In this document: piece after piece, positions 33,737-41,757 of the stretch | How the letters are laid out: each line of letters opens with the position of its first letter | Numbering within the stretch: position 1 is the first letter of the stretch | NCBI GenBank assembly: GCA_001798595.1 | Contig: MGSS01000097.1 | Location: 1-64,000, forward strand | Direction of reading: 5' to 3' | Origin: Deltaproteobacteria bacterium RIFCSPLOWO2_12_FULL_60_19 | GTDB taxonomy: Bacteria; Desulfobacterota; Binatia; UBA9968 | DNA: 64,000 bases | Translations under genes and position numbers: made by a program | Notes under the pieces: model-generated | Told to the model about the DNA's origin: nothing | Databases searched by the model: none | Seen by the model: the letters and a program-made list of their open reading frames with translations, nothing else

Positions 33737-35803
33737 CTAGTCGAACAGATTGAACCAATCAAAAACCACTCCTTCGGGAAAAGGCAGGTGGAGGAAATAA
33801 TCGAATAGACCGTAAAAAAACACCCCCGCCGCTAAACTCAACAGGATGGATATCGGCCATTTCTCCCCTCCCGCGAAGCGAAAATATAGAAAGCTCGCCA
33901 CGGGGACCGCGATGACAAAGCCCAGGAGCCAAATGGCCAGGAAAAATCCTAAAGTCCACGCGACGATGGAGACGGCGCGTCTGCGTATGGCCCCTAGCTC
34001 GGGAGACGACGAGATTGCCGGGGGATCGGTTCGGCCGGTAGTGCGCCGTAGGATATAAAAAAATTCCTGGCCAAAAGCTAAAAGGGCCAGAGCTAGACAC
34101 GGAATGCCGAGAACCATGGGAAATAGGGCGGCCCGCTCTTCCATGGGCTGGATCTCATAAAAAGTCTCGCGCAGCACATAGATAAACAGGGCCACGAAGA
34201 AGAGCGCAAAAATCGGCCGATGGATGGGGCTACTGAGCATCACGATTTCGGGTTCCGGCGCTGCTTCTGGAACAGCCGGTCGGGATTTCCTTTTCTCGCG
34301 CAGGATTTGGCTAATCGAGTAGACAATCGCCCCGACGATGAACAAACCGATAATAAGAACTCCCGGATGCGTGAGCCAGGCGGCCCCATACGCCTGGGTG
34401 GAGATCCAGAAGTTTCTCTCTGTGATGGTCCCTAAAACCAACCCCACGAGCAAGGGCGGCCTCTGCCAGTCGAACTGGACCATGAGCCAGCCGAGCGCGC
34501 CGAAGATGAGCACCATGATCATATCGCCGAAGCTGTTCTTGGCGGTGAATCCGCCGAGATAAATCAGCACAAGAAGGAAAGGGATGAGCAGGGATCCTCT
34601 GATCTTGGTGATCTTTGCCAGCGGGTTGAGAAAAAGGAAACAGGCGGCGACGGTGATGATGTTGGCGACGATGATGATCCAGACGAAGGAAAAGGTAAGC
34701 GTGAGGTGTTTGGCCGGATTCAGCATATCCGGGCCCGGCACGATCCCTTGGATCAGGAAGGCTCCGAACAAGATGGCCGTGGAGACGCTGCTCGGGATGC
34801 CAAAGGCAACCGTGGTAATGAGATCCCCTCCCCGCGTCGAGTTATTGGCGGCTCCAGGGCCGAGCACTCCTTCGACAGCACCCTTCCCGAAGCGCTCCTT
34901 GTCAGGGGAGCTCTGAACCGCGTAGGCGTATGCCACCCACTGGGCTGTGCCGCCTCCTACTCCAGGAAGTAAGCCGACATAGGCGCCGAGAGCGCTGCAC
35001 TTGAGAACCAGCCACCAGTGGCGGAAGGTATCTTTCACCCCTTCCATGACACCGCCTAGTTTTCCAACCTGCTCGCGGGCGATGCTGGTTCCCTTGACGG
35101 CCAAATCGATAATTTCGGGGATGGCAAAAAGCCCTATAGTCACCGCAACGAGGTCTATGCCGTCCCACAAGAAGATCGAAGGCCCCTGTCCGAGAATTCC
35201 CTCAAAAGTGAATCGTGGTACGCCCCGTATAGGGTCCAAGCCGATGATAGAGATCATCAACCCGAGACCCCCGGCCATCAGGCCTTTGACGATGTTTCCG
35301 CCGCTCAGCGATCCGACGAAGGTGATGCCCAGGATGGCGAGCATAAAAAACTCCGGAGAGCCGATGGAGAGGACCAGCGGAGCGGCAATGGGGATCGCCG
35401 CCGCCAACACAAAGGCGCCAAAAATAGCGCCCACCAGTGAGCTCATCAGAGCGGCGCCCAAGGCTCGCCCGGCCTCCCCCTTCTTCGCCATGGGATGGCC
35501 ATCGACGATCGTGGAAGCGGTTGTCCCTTCGCCCGGGACGCCGAATAAAATTGAGGTGATATCTCCGGTGGTAGCCGTTACGGCATTCGCCCCTAGCAGA
35601 AAGGCGAAGGCCGTCGTCGGATCCATCTTGTAGATGAAAGGGAGCATGAGAGCCAGGGTGGCGGCGCCTCCCAGGCCGGGCAGGATGCCGACCCAGAAGC
35701 CGATAAAGACTCCCACCAGCATGAAAAAGAAGGCCTGCTGGCCCTGGCTGGTAAAAGGCAAGATGTTAATTAGGGCATTATAAAGCGCCTCGATATATTC
35801 CAT
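33737..35803 (-). CDS. TctA-TctB fusion, tripartite tricarboxylate transporter permease
   Basis: 688 residues. Residues 1 to about 500 are TctA, the large membrane subunit: FIGFWVGILPGLGGAATLALMLP, GVPGEGTTASTIVDGHPMAKKG and LLPGVGGGTAQWVAYAYA. After a charged linker (about 500-525), residues to 688 form TctB with four hydrophobic helices. In classical systems TctA and TctB are separate proteins. Two receptors (TctC) precede it on the same strand. It would import di- or tricarboxylates or aromatic acids by an ion gradient. Confidence 0.9.
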   Translation of the reverse strand: MEYIEALYNALINILPFTSQGQQAFFFMLVGVFIGFWVGILPGLGGAATLALMLPFIYKMDPTTAFAFLLGANAVTATTGDITSILFGVPGEGTTASTIVDGHPMAKKGEAGRALGAALMSSLVGAIFGAFVLAAAIPIAAPLVLSIGSPEFFMLAILGITFVGSLSGGNIVKGLMAGGLGLMISIIGLDPIRGVPRFTFEGILGQGPSIFLWDGIDLVAVTIGLFAIPEIIDLAVKGTSIAREQVGKLGGVMEGVKDTFRHWWLVLKCSALGAYVGLLPGVGGGTAQWVAYAYAVQSSPDKERFGKGAVEGVLGPGAANNSTRGGDLITTVAFGIPSSVSTAILFGAFLIQGIVPGPDMLNPAKHLTLTFSFVWIIIVANIITVAACFLFLNPLAKITKIRGSLLIPFLLVLIYLGGFTAKNSFGDMIMVLIFGALGWLMVQFDWQRPPLLVGLVLGTITERNFWISTQAYGAAWLTHPGVLIIGLFIVGAIVYSISQILREKRKSRPAVPEAAPEPEIVMLSSPIHRPIFALFFVALFIYVLRETFYEIQPMEERAALFPMVLGIPCLALALLAFGQEFFYILRRTTGRTDPPAISSSPELGAIRRRAVSIVAWTLGFFLAIWLLGFVIAVPVASFLYFRFAGGEKWPISILLSLAAGVFFYGLFDYFLHLPFPEGVVFDWFNLFD

Positions 35804-35817
35804 CCATTAAACCCGGC

Positions 35818-36861
35818 CTATTTTTTCGGCTTGGTCGCTAAGAAGTCGAGAAGCTCTTTCGCCTTGGGAGTAATCGATAGGACCTGATTCACATATTTGT
35901 CTACCTCTTCCCCTGAGACGTAAGTTGTTTCCAACTTGGATTTTTCGGTATCAGCTATGAACCCGGGGTCCTTCATCGTGTCCGCGAAAGCTTTGCGCAG
36001 GAGTTGAAGTCGCTCCTTCGGCGTGCCTGGCGGAACGCTGAACGGCCGCTGAAACTCGTAGGTTCCCGCCCACGTCCGGTAAGCAGAAAGGTTGTCCTCG
36101 CCTTTGATGACTTCCGGAATGAGCGGAAGGTCTTTGACTTCAGGATCCGGCTCCCGGCTATGGATCAAGAACGGGATCAGCTTCTCCTCCCCTTTCGCGT
36201 TTAACATCGGCCTGGCTGTGGTCCGCGCCGACTCCCAGCCCCAGCAACCGCCGTCTACTTCCTTTCTTCGCATGGCCACGAGGATCGTGCTGGTTCCCTC
36301 ATAACCGCTGACCACTTTAAACTTCGTGCCGATGGTCTGGTTCAATATCCGAGGCGTGTCGTCATAGGTGGAGCCGGGTCCGGTTGAACCCATCTTGATC
36401 TCCCGGTCGGCGACAAGAATATCCTTCAGTGATTTCAACCCGGTGTGGGCCATGATGCTACAATGAGGCGTCCCTTTGGTTGGAGCGCCAAGCCAACCGA
36501 ACTTTCGCGCGTCGAACCTCATGGCTTTGTCGCCAAGGGCCTGGCGCAGGACCAGGGAACTATTCCAGATCCCAACGAAAAGGCCGTCAGGCTTGGCGCT
36601 ATTGTAGGTGTAGTTCGCGGCGATAAGGCTTCCGGCGCCGGTCATGTTCTCCACGACGATGGTGGGGTTTCCGGGAATATGCTTTCCCATGTGCCGTCCA
36701 ATGGTCCGAGCCGAGAGGTCATAGCCCCCGCCCGCCGCGAGCCCCACCACGAAACGGATCGTCTTGTCTTTGTAGAAGTCGGCGGCGCCGACCGGCGACA
36801 GAAACGCAAAGACAAACAATCCCGAGAGAACGGATGTCACCCATAAGATTTTACGCTTCAT
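35818..36861 (-). CDS. TctC-type periplasmic receptor 1
   Basis: 347 residues with a signal peptide (LWVTSVLSGLFVFAFLSPVG). The Bug/TctC fold is shown by FYKDKTIRFVVGLAAGGGYD, GKHIPGNPTIVVENMTGAG and NYTYNSAKPDG. AAGGAGG precedes ATG 36861. It lies 14 bases upstream of the TctAB gene. Its ligand is unknown; family members bind carboxylates or nicotinate-like acids. Confidence 0.9.
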   Translation of the reverse strand: MKRKILWVTSVLSGLFVFAFLSPVGAADFYKDKTIRFVVGLAAGGGYDLSARTIGRHMGKHIPGNPTIVVENMTGAGSLIAANYTYNSAKPDGLFVGIWNSSLVLRQALGDKAMRFDARKFGWLGAPTKGTPHCSIMAHTGLKSLKDILVADREIKMGSTGPGSTYDDTPRILNQTIGTKFKVVSGYEGTSTILVAMRRKEVDGGCWGWESARTTARPMLNAKGEEKLIPFLIHSREPDPEVKDLPLIPEVIKGEDNLSAYRTWAGTYEFQRPFSVPPGTPKERLQLLRKAFADTMKDPGFIADTEKSKLETTYVSGEEVDKYVNQVLSITPKAKELLDFLATKPKK

Positions 36862-36885
36862 GACCTTTACCTCCTTTTCCGTAGA

Positions 36886-37914
36886 TCACTTACCCAACAG
36901 TTTTTTCATCCGTGCGACGACCTCCGGCGGTTGGACCACTATGGCCGTCGCCAGTTTTTCCAACTCCTCACCCGCAGCAGGTTTGATCTCCAGATTCCGC
37001 CTTTTTGCCTCGGCCAAGAACTCTCGATCAGCCATTGTCTTCGCGAAAGCCTCACGGAGCATCCTGGCTTGATCCGGGGAAATTCCAGGCGGAGCGACAT
37101 ATGGCCGACCGAAAATATTGGAGGCGAGCACGACATCGGCCAAGCGTCGGTCGTTCTCCCCCGTCCTGTACTGATCCATGAGCTCGTAAAGACTCGGCAG
37201 GTCAGGAAGCCGCTCATCGCGCTTGCGGCCGGTCTGGATAAGCAGGCGAGCGAATCCATCCTTGCGCCAGTTCCGGTACAGCTCACCGCCGAACCAGGCC
37301 GTGGTCGTGAACGCGCGACATTGGGCTTCGTTTCGTTCCACCGCCAGATCCATTTCCGGACCGCCCGGATAACCGAGGATGATATGAAATTTCGTGCCGA
37401 TCGTTTCCTCCAAAAGCTTGGGTAGATAGTGTCCCGTCGTGCCCGTCGCCGTGGCAGTGCACTTGGGAGGATTGGCGGCAGTGCGCACGTCGTGAATCGT
37501 CTTGTAAGGGGTGTCCGTTCGCATATAAAGCACGTGGTCCGACCGGTCGGGGCTGCCGAGCCAGTTGAACTTGCTCCAGTCGAACTGAACTTCCTTTCGG
37601 CCCGCGAGTTGATTAAAATAAAGCGCCGGATTGATCGACGCGATGGTCAAGCCGTCGGGCTTCGAAACTCCATAGGCAAAATTGGCGGCAATCATGGAGC
37701 CGCCCCCCGGCATGTTTTGAACGACGAAGCTCGGGCTCCCCGGCAGATGTTTGCCAAGATGTTGGGCGACGAGCCGCGCGTACGTGTCATAGGTGCTGCC
37801 CGCGCTCGTTCCCGTAATGATTGTGACTGTTTTCCCCTGATAAACGTCTGCCTCGGCCTGGCCGGGTCTCAACAGAAGAGCCAAAAACAGGACCGCAACG
37901 AGGATCGCTTTCAT
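36886..37914 (-). CDS. TctC-type periplasmic receptor 2
   Basis: 342 residues from ATG 37914, which has AGGAGG about 10 bases before it; a longer frame is rejected. The signal peptide is followed by VYQGKTVTIITGTSAGSTYD, GKHLPGSPSFVVQNMPGGG and NFAYGVSKPDG. It is paralogous to receptor 1 but clearly diverged. Two receptors with one permease would allow different ligands. It lies 24 bases from receptor 1. Confidence 0.9.
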   Translation of the reverse strand: MKAILVAVLFLALLLRPGQAEADVYQGKTVTIITGTSAGSTYDTYARLVAQHLGKHLPGSPSFVVQNMPGGGSMIAANFAYGVSKPDGLTIASINPALYFNQLAGRKEVQFDWSKFNWLGSPDRSDHVLYMRTDTPYKTIHDVRTAANPPKCTATATGTTGHYLPKLLEETIGTKFHIILGYPGGPEMDLAVERNEAQCRAFTTTAWFGGELYRNWRKDGFARLLIQTGRKRDERLPDLPSLYELMDQYRTGENDRRLADVVLASNIFGRPYVAPPGISPDQARMLREAFAKTMADREFLAEAKRRNLEIKPAAGEELEKLATAIVVQPPEVVARMKKLLGK

Positions 37915-37965
37915 TTTAAGTTTCCTCCTCTGAACTGGCCTTATGTCCATCTTGGATTCGGCGCC

Positions 37966-38343
37966 TCAAGCTCTTCTCACACTCGCGTCTCTGAACGCCT
38001 CCAGGAGCACTTCCAGTCCGTGAAGGTTGAGCAAGATTGTGTCAGGCACGGTTGCGGCGATGGTCCCAATGACGTTTCCGCCCGGTTCGCCGCAGCCGGC
38101 GACGATTACGATTTCGGTCGAGCTGCTGATGTCGCGCAAATTGAAAACGGTCTCGGCCAAGTCCATTTCTTTCCCTGTAGAAATGAGAACGGCTGCGTCA
38201 AAGATTTCCCGACGAATCTTATAAACAGCCCCGTCACCGTTGCCGACTTTCGTGACCCTGCAGCCGGCGCGGGTCAGACACTCCTCCACCTCCTCACAAC
38301 CGTCCGAACAAACCAGCAAGGTTCTGTCAAAAGGCCGCAACAT
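37966..38343 (-). CDS. Small receiver-like protein without the usual phosphorylation site
   Basis: 125 residues from ATG 38343. The alternation of strands and helices (RTLLVCSDGCEEVEECLTRAG, FDAAVLISTGKEMDLAET and TEIVIVAGCGEPGG) resembles a response-regulator receiver, but the aspartate after the third strand is absent (LISTGKE). It may be a phosphorylation-independent regulator or act with the NtrC-type activator encoded upstream. It is first in the operon with TctC-TctC-TctAB. Low confidence in the fold. Confidence 0.5.
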   Translation of the reverse strand: MLRPFDRTLLVCSDGCEEVEECLTRAGCRVTKVGNGDGAVYKIRREIFDAAVLISTGKEMDLAETVFNLRDISSSTEIVIVAGCGEPGGNVIGTIAATVPDTILLNLHGLEVLLEAFRDASVRRA

Positions 38344-38494
38344 CGAACACCCGAAACGAGCAACGCTAATCGTCCCGCTGATCGAAGCCGTAGCTGAGAC
38401 TGGACGATAGTGATTAAACGTTCTTTGAAACGCCGCCAGACCTAGCCCCGTTAAGTCGTGCCGCGAACGGCACGGATCGACTTTACTCAGGGGA

Positions 38495-38511
38495 TGCAAT
38501 CGAAATGCCAG
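38495..38511 (-). promoter_or_regulatory. Sigma-54-type promoter of the receptor/TctAB operon
   Basis: The minus strand reads CTGGCATTTCGATTGCA. Against YTGGCACGRNNNTTGCW it keeps TGGCA and TTGCA with exact spacing. An NtrC-type activator gene lies directly upstream. The predicted start is about 38484, roughly 140 bases before the first ORF. Confidence 0.55.
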
Positions 38512-38632
38512 CGATGAAAACGGTCGGGTAAAACAAGGTAAGTGTAAAATTATTAAGGCAAATGTATCGAGGATCAACCAGGCACAAAAAAAAGTTATGA
38601 GTGCGCACAAATACGCACGTTCTCTTGGGAAG

Positions 38633-38650
38633 TGTGCAGATTACTGCACA
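38633..38650 (-). promoter_or_regulatory. Perfect inverted repeat, possible activator-binding site
   Basis: TGTGCAG-ATTA-CTGCACA, with 7-bp perfect arms, centred about 158 bp upstream of the predicted transcript start. A second, shorter repeat (GTGCG...CGCAC, 38601-38618) lies closer. Both are reasonable enhancer sites for the adjacent NtrC-type protein. Confidence 0.5.
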
Positions 38651-38718
38651 GGACTGGTGGACGGATCTTAGCAAGTTGCGGCTAAAAACAGACTCGCCCG
38701 ATCGCGCCTCCCATGACT

Positions 38719-40086
38719 TTAGGTTAATCCGTGCTTTTTGAGTTTGTTGTAAAGCGCCCGGCGACTGATTCCGAGCTTCTCGGCCGCTTCCTTTTTATTC
38801 CCGTTGGTCAAGAAAAGAGTCGCCTTAATGAACTCTCTCTCGACCGCATCAAGGGTGGTGCCGGCAAGCATCGGAAGGTGCGGGGCTGCGGCGGTGGTTT
38901 CGGCTGTGCCCGTAGTTCTAATTCTCAATGGGAGAAGGTCAGGCGTCAACTCGGGGCCCTTAGCCATCAACACCGCGCGCTGAATAACGTTCCTCAATTC
39001 CCGCACGTTGCCCGGCCAGGAGTAGCTCCTAAGACAGCGCCAGGTTTCGACCGCGATGGAGCGGACCTTTTTCTTATAGATGGAGTTGAAATGAGGCACA
39101 AAATGGTTGGTCAGGAGCGTGACTCCTCCCGGACGCTCCCGAAGGGCCGGCACATGAATGTGAAAAACCTCGAGACGATAGAAAAGGTCTTCCCTGAACC
39201 TTTTCTGTTTGACCGCCTCTTCCAGGTTTTCATTGGTGGCCGCAATCACCCGAACGTCAACGGGGATGTCCTTTTCCCCTCCGACGCGGCGGATGCTCTT
39301 GCTTTCCAGAACACGGAGGAGGCTGACTTGCGCCTTTTCGCTGATCGTGCTGATCTCATCGAGGAAGATCGTCCCGCCCTGGGCTTCTTCGAAACGCCCC
39401 TTGGTGGTCTCTACCGCGCCTGTGAAAGCGCCTCGTTCATGGCCGAAGAGTTCGCTTGCGACCAGTTCCGACGGCATGGCGCCGGTATTGACGGCGATGT
39501 AGGGGCTGTTTTTCCGCCGGCTCCTCTTATGGATCGCCGCGGCGACCATGTCCTTGCCGGTACCCGTTTCGCCGGTGACCAATACGGAGATGTCCTCTGA
39601 AGCCGCCTCCAAAATCCGTTGAAATAGCTCCTGCATCGGCAGGCTGACCCCCAGCATGCCCTCGAACTCAAGGGGAATGCGCGCTTCCTGATCGATGCTC
39701 GCCCCATTTTTCAAGGCCTGCTGACGCAAGGCTTGAGTGACAAGCGCGCAGATCTCATCTTCATCCACGGGCTGAGTCAGGGTCCGGTGAGCGTAGCCTT
39801 TAAGTCGATCGAGGGGCAGAAGCCCTCCCTCCGGATCCGTCAAAACGATAGTGTACGTTCTGCTCGAATCTTTGGTAAGGAGATTGAGCAGCTCAAGCCC
39901 TTTCGACTGCTCCGTTTTCGATGTGTCCGCATCCCAGATGAGCACGTCGTAGCCACCGGGCTTAAACTTTTCCAAAGCGCCACTAATAAAGGGCATGGCG
40001 TCCACAGAGAGGTCATGGCCCGCAAACCTCTGAGCGAGCAAGGCCTGAATCTTACCCGTCTTTTGGACCACCAAAAGTCGCAACAT
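38719..40086 (-). CDS. NtrC-type sigma-54-dependent transcriptional activator
   Basis: 455 residues. The N-terminal receiver-like domain has an Asp in VLIWDADTS but is atypical. The central AAA+ domain has Walker A GETGTGKD (172-179) and GAFTGA (219-224), the loop that contacts sigma-54. A Fis-type HTH closes the protein (GNKKEAAEKLGISRRALYNK). It should bind upstream enhancer sites and open sigma-54 promoters. It sits just upstream of such a promoter. No sensor kinase gene is next to it. Confidence 0.93.
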   Translation of the reverse strand: MLRLLVVQKTGKIQALLAQRFAGHDLSVDAMPFISGALEKFKPGGYDVLIWDADTSKTEQSKGLELLNLLTKDSSRTYTIVLTDPEGGLLPLDRLKGYAHRTLTQPVDEDEICALVTQALRQQALKNGASIDQEARIPLEFEGMLGVSLPMQELFQRILEAASEDISVLVTGETGTGKDMVAAAIHKRSRRKNSPYIAVNTGAMPSELVASELFGHERGAFTGAVETTKGRFEEAQGGTIFLDEISTISEKAQVSLLRVLESKSIRRVGGEKDIPVDVRVIAATNENLEEAVKQKRFREDLFYRLEVFHIHVPALRERPGGVTLLTNHFVPHFNSIYKKKVRSIAVETWRCLRSYSWPGNVRELRNVIQRAVLMAKGPELTPDLLPLRIRTTGTAETTAAAPHLPMLAGTTLDAVEREFIKATLFLTNGNKKEAAEKLGISRRALYNKLKKHGLT

Positions 40087-40290
40087 ATCGCCTTCACCGG
40101 CCGGCTTTATCGAGAAAGCCCTTCGATTCGTCCGCCACTTCTACGCCGATGGTCGTATCCATATCAAAACACAGTGCTCCAAGTCCAGCCGGTTCCAGCT
40201 TGCCCGCCCGGACGAATCAGGAAGGCGGAAGCCGGGCCCGGAGCCTGCCGTTTTTGATCCGTGACCAGAGGGAATCCGCGAATTCGATGC

Positions 40291-41637
40291 TTATCGCTCC
40301 GATGCCGCCACCTTGGCGGCGAGCCAGCGGGCGGTGCGGAGAAGTTTGGCGTCGCCGTCTCGTGGACCGACGAGTTGGACGCCGATGGGCAAACCATTCG
40401 AACTCTGAAGCAGCGGCAGGCTGATCGCGGGCATGCCGCACAAAGTCCAGAGCGTGCAGAACGAGGGATCGCCGGTAGAGGCAAGACCTTTCGGCGCCGC
40501 GCCCGGAGCTGCCGGCGTCAGGATCGCGTCATAGCGCTGCTCGAACAGCTCTAAAAAACCTTCATATACCGGCCGGATGCGGCCCAGGGCGCGCTGGTAA
40601 TCGACCGCTCGGACTTCCCGCCCTCTCTCGATCTGTGCCTGCAATAATTCCGAAAGACAGTCGCGCGCCTTCTCCCACTCCCGCTCCAAATTCGCCGCCA
40701 TCTCGGCTTGCGCGATCGTCCGGTGCCAGTCCCATGCGGCCATAGCGGAGGGAAAGAGCCCGACCTCTTCTACGCGATCTCCCAGCTGTTCGATAATCTC
40801 CGCAAACCCTTCTTTCGTCTCCTCGTCCACCCGCTCCCAATACGGCGTCTTCACGAACGCAAACATCGGTTCAAGCGGCGGCTCCTCGGCCGCCACTTCA
40901 ACGAACCGAACGCGCGCGCGCGGTCGCGTGTCGGGGTCGCGCTCGTCGTAACCGGCAAGCTGCTCCGCCAGCAGCGCGATATCGTCGATCGTCCGCGCAA
41001 ACAGCCCGACGTGATCGAGCGTGCGGGAAGTCGCGAGCATTCCGTGGCGCGGGATCAGGCCGTGCGTCGGCTTGAAGCCGACGATCCCGCAAAAGGTCGC
41101 GGGACGGATGGTCGAGCCGTTGGTCTGGCTGCCGAGCGCGAGCGGCGCCATTCCGGCGGCGACCGCCGCGGCCGAGCCGCTGGAGGAGCCGCCCGGCGTG
41201 TGCTCTGGATTTTGCGGGTTGCGCGTCTTGCCTGGCGACAGGTAAGCGAACTCAGTGGTCACGGTTTTGCCCATAATCACCGCGCCGGCGGCGCGCAACT
41301 TTGCCACCACCGTTGCGTCGCGCGACGGCGTGTTGCCGGCGTAAAGCGCCGAGCCATACTCGGTCGGCATGTCGGCGGTGTCGAAGATGTCCTTGACGCC
41401 CACCGGGACGCCGTGCAGCGGCCCGATCGGCTTTCCGGAGAGGCGCAACTCGTCGGCCGCGCGCGCCTGCGCCAGCGCATAATCCGGATCGAGAAACGCC
41501 CAGGCCTGCACCTGCTCGTCGATCTCGCGCACGCGCGCGAGACAGACTTCGACCAGTTGCTCCGAGCTGATAATGCCGTCGCGGATCAACCGCGCCGCCT
41601 CGGAAGCGGAGAGTAAGTGGAGGTTATTCAAATCCAT
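40291..41637 (-). CDS. Amidase signature family hydrolase (GatA-like)
   Basis: 448 residues. The Ser-cisSer-Lys triad is visible: Lys82 in GVPVGVKDIFD, the Gly/Ser-rich TPGGSSSGSAAAVAAG near 147-162, and Ser175 in QTNGSTIRPA. The family hydrolyses amides. The last part lacks the GatCAB-specific features I would expect, and gatB/gatC are not adjacent, so a general amidase is more likely than glutamyl-tRNA amidotransferase. It stands alone between the activator gene and TRAP genes; the 204 bases downstream hold nothing I recognise. Confidence 0.9.
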   Translation of the reverse strand: MDLNNLHLLSASEAARLIRDGIISSEQLVEVCLARVREIDEQVQAWAFLDPDYALAQARAADELRLSGKPIGPLHGVPVGVKDIFDTADMPTEYGSALYAGNTPSRDATVVAKLRAAGAVIMGKTVTTEFAYLSPGKTRNPQNPEHTPGGSSSGSAAAVAAGMAPLALGSQTNGSTIRPATFCGIVGFKPTHGLIPRHGMLATSRTLDHVGLFARTIDDIALLAEQLAGYDERDPDTRPRARVRFVEVAAEEPPLEPMFAFVKTPYWERVDEETKEGFAEIIEQLGDRVEEVGLFPSAMAAWDWHRTIAQAEMAANLEREWEKARDCLSELLQAQIERGREVRAVDYQRALGRIRPVYEGFLELFEQRYDAILTPAAPGAAPKGLASTGDPSFCTLWTLCGMPAISLPLLQSSNGLPIGVQLVGPRDGDAKLLRTARWLAAKVAASER

Positions 41638-41667
41638 TTGGGTGACAGGATCGTTTTCGTAATTTCA

Positions 41668-41757
41668 ATGCAAAATGAAAATTCTAAAATGCAAAAATCA
41701 AAATGGCCGGGAGTCCGGAATCTTTCAGTTTTCATTTTGCACTTTGCATTTTGCAAT
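41668..41757. repeat. AT-rich inverted repeat, family D
   Basis: ATGCAAAATGAAAATTC and TTTTCATTTTGCACTTTGC form loosely inverted arms around a short GC-rich centre. The right end touches the dctM stop codon (41757-41759). It is clearly similar to 47362-47470. Confidence 0.65.

Larger units (their letters stand above)
38344..38718. other. Regulatory intergenic region before the TctC operon
   Basis: No convincing gene. It holds a sigma-54 promoter match (38495-38511) and two inverted repeats (38601-38618, 38633-38650) at enhancer distance. The AT content is higher than the surroundings, especially around 38530-38600. Confidence 0.7.

Noticed and set aside
38344..38610. N-terminal extension of the receiver-like protein
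   Set aside because: The extension crosses the sigma-54 promoter and has unlikely composition; ATG 38343 fits the fold better.
40291..41637. GatA subunit of tRNA amidotransferase
   Set aside because: gatB and gatC are absent and the context is catabolic or transport genes; a general amidase is more likely.
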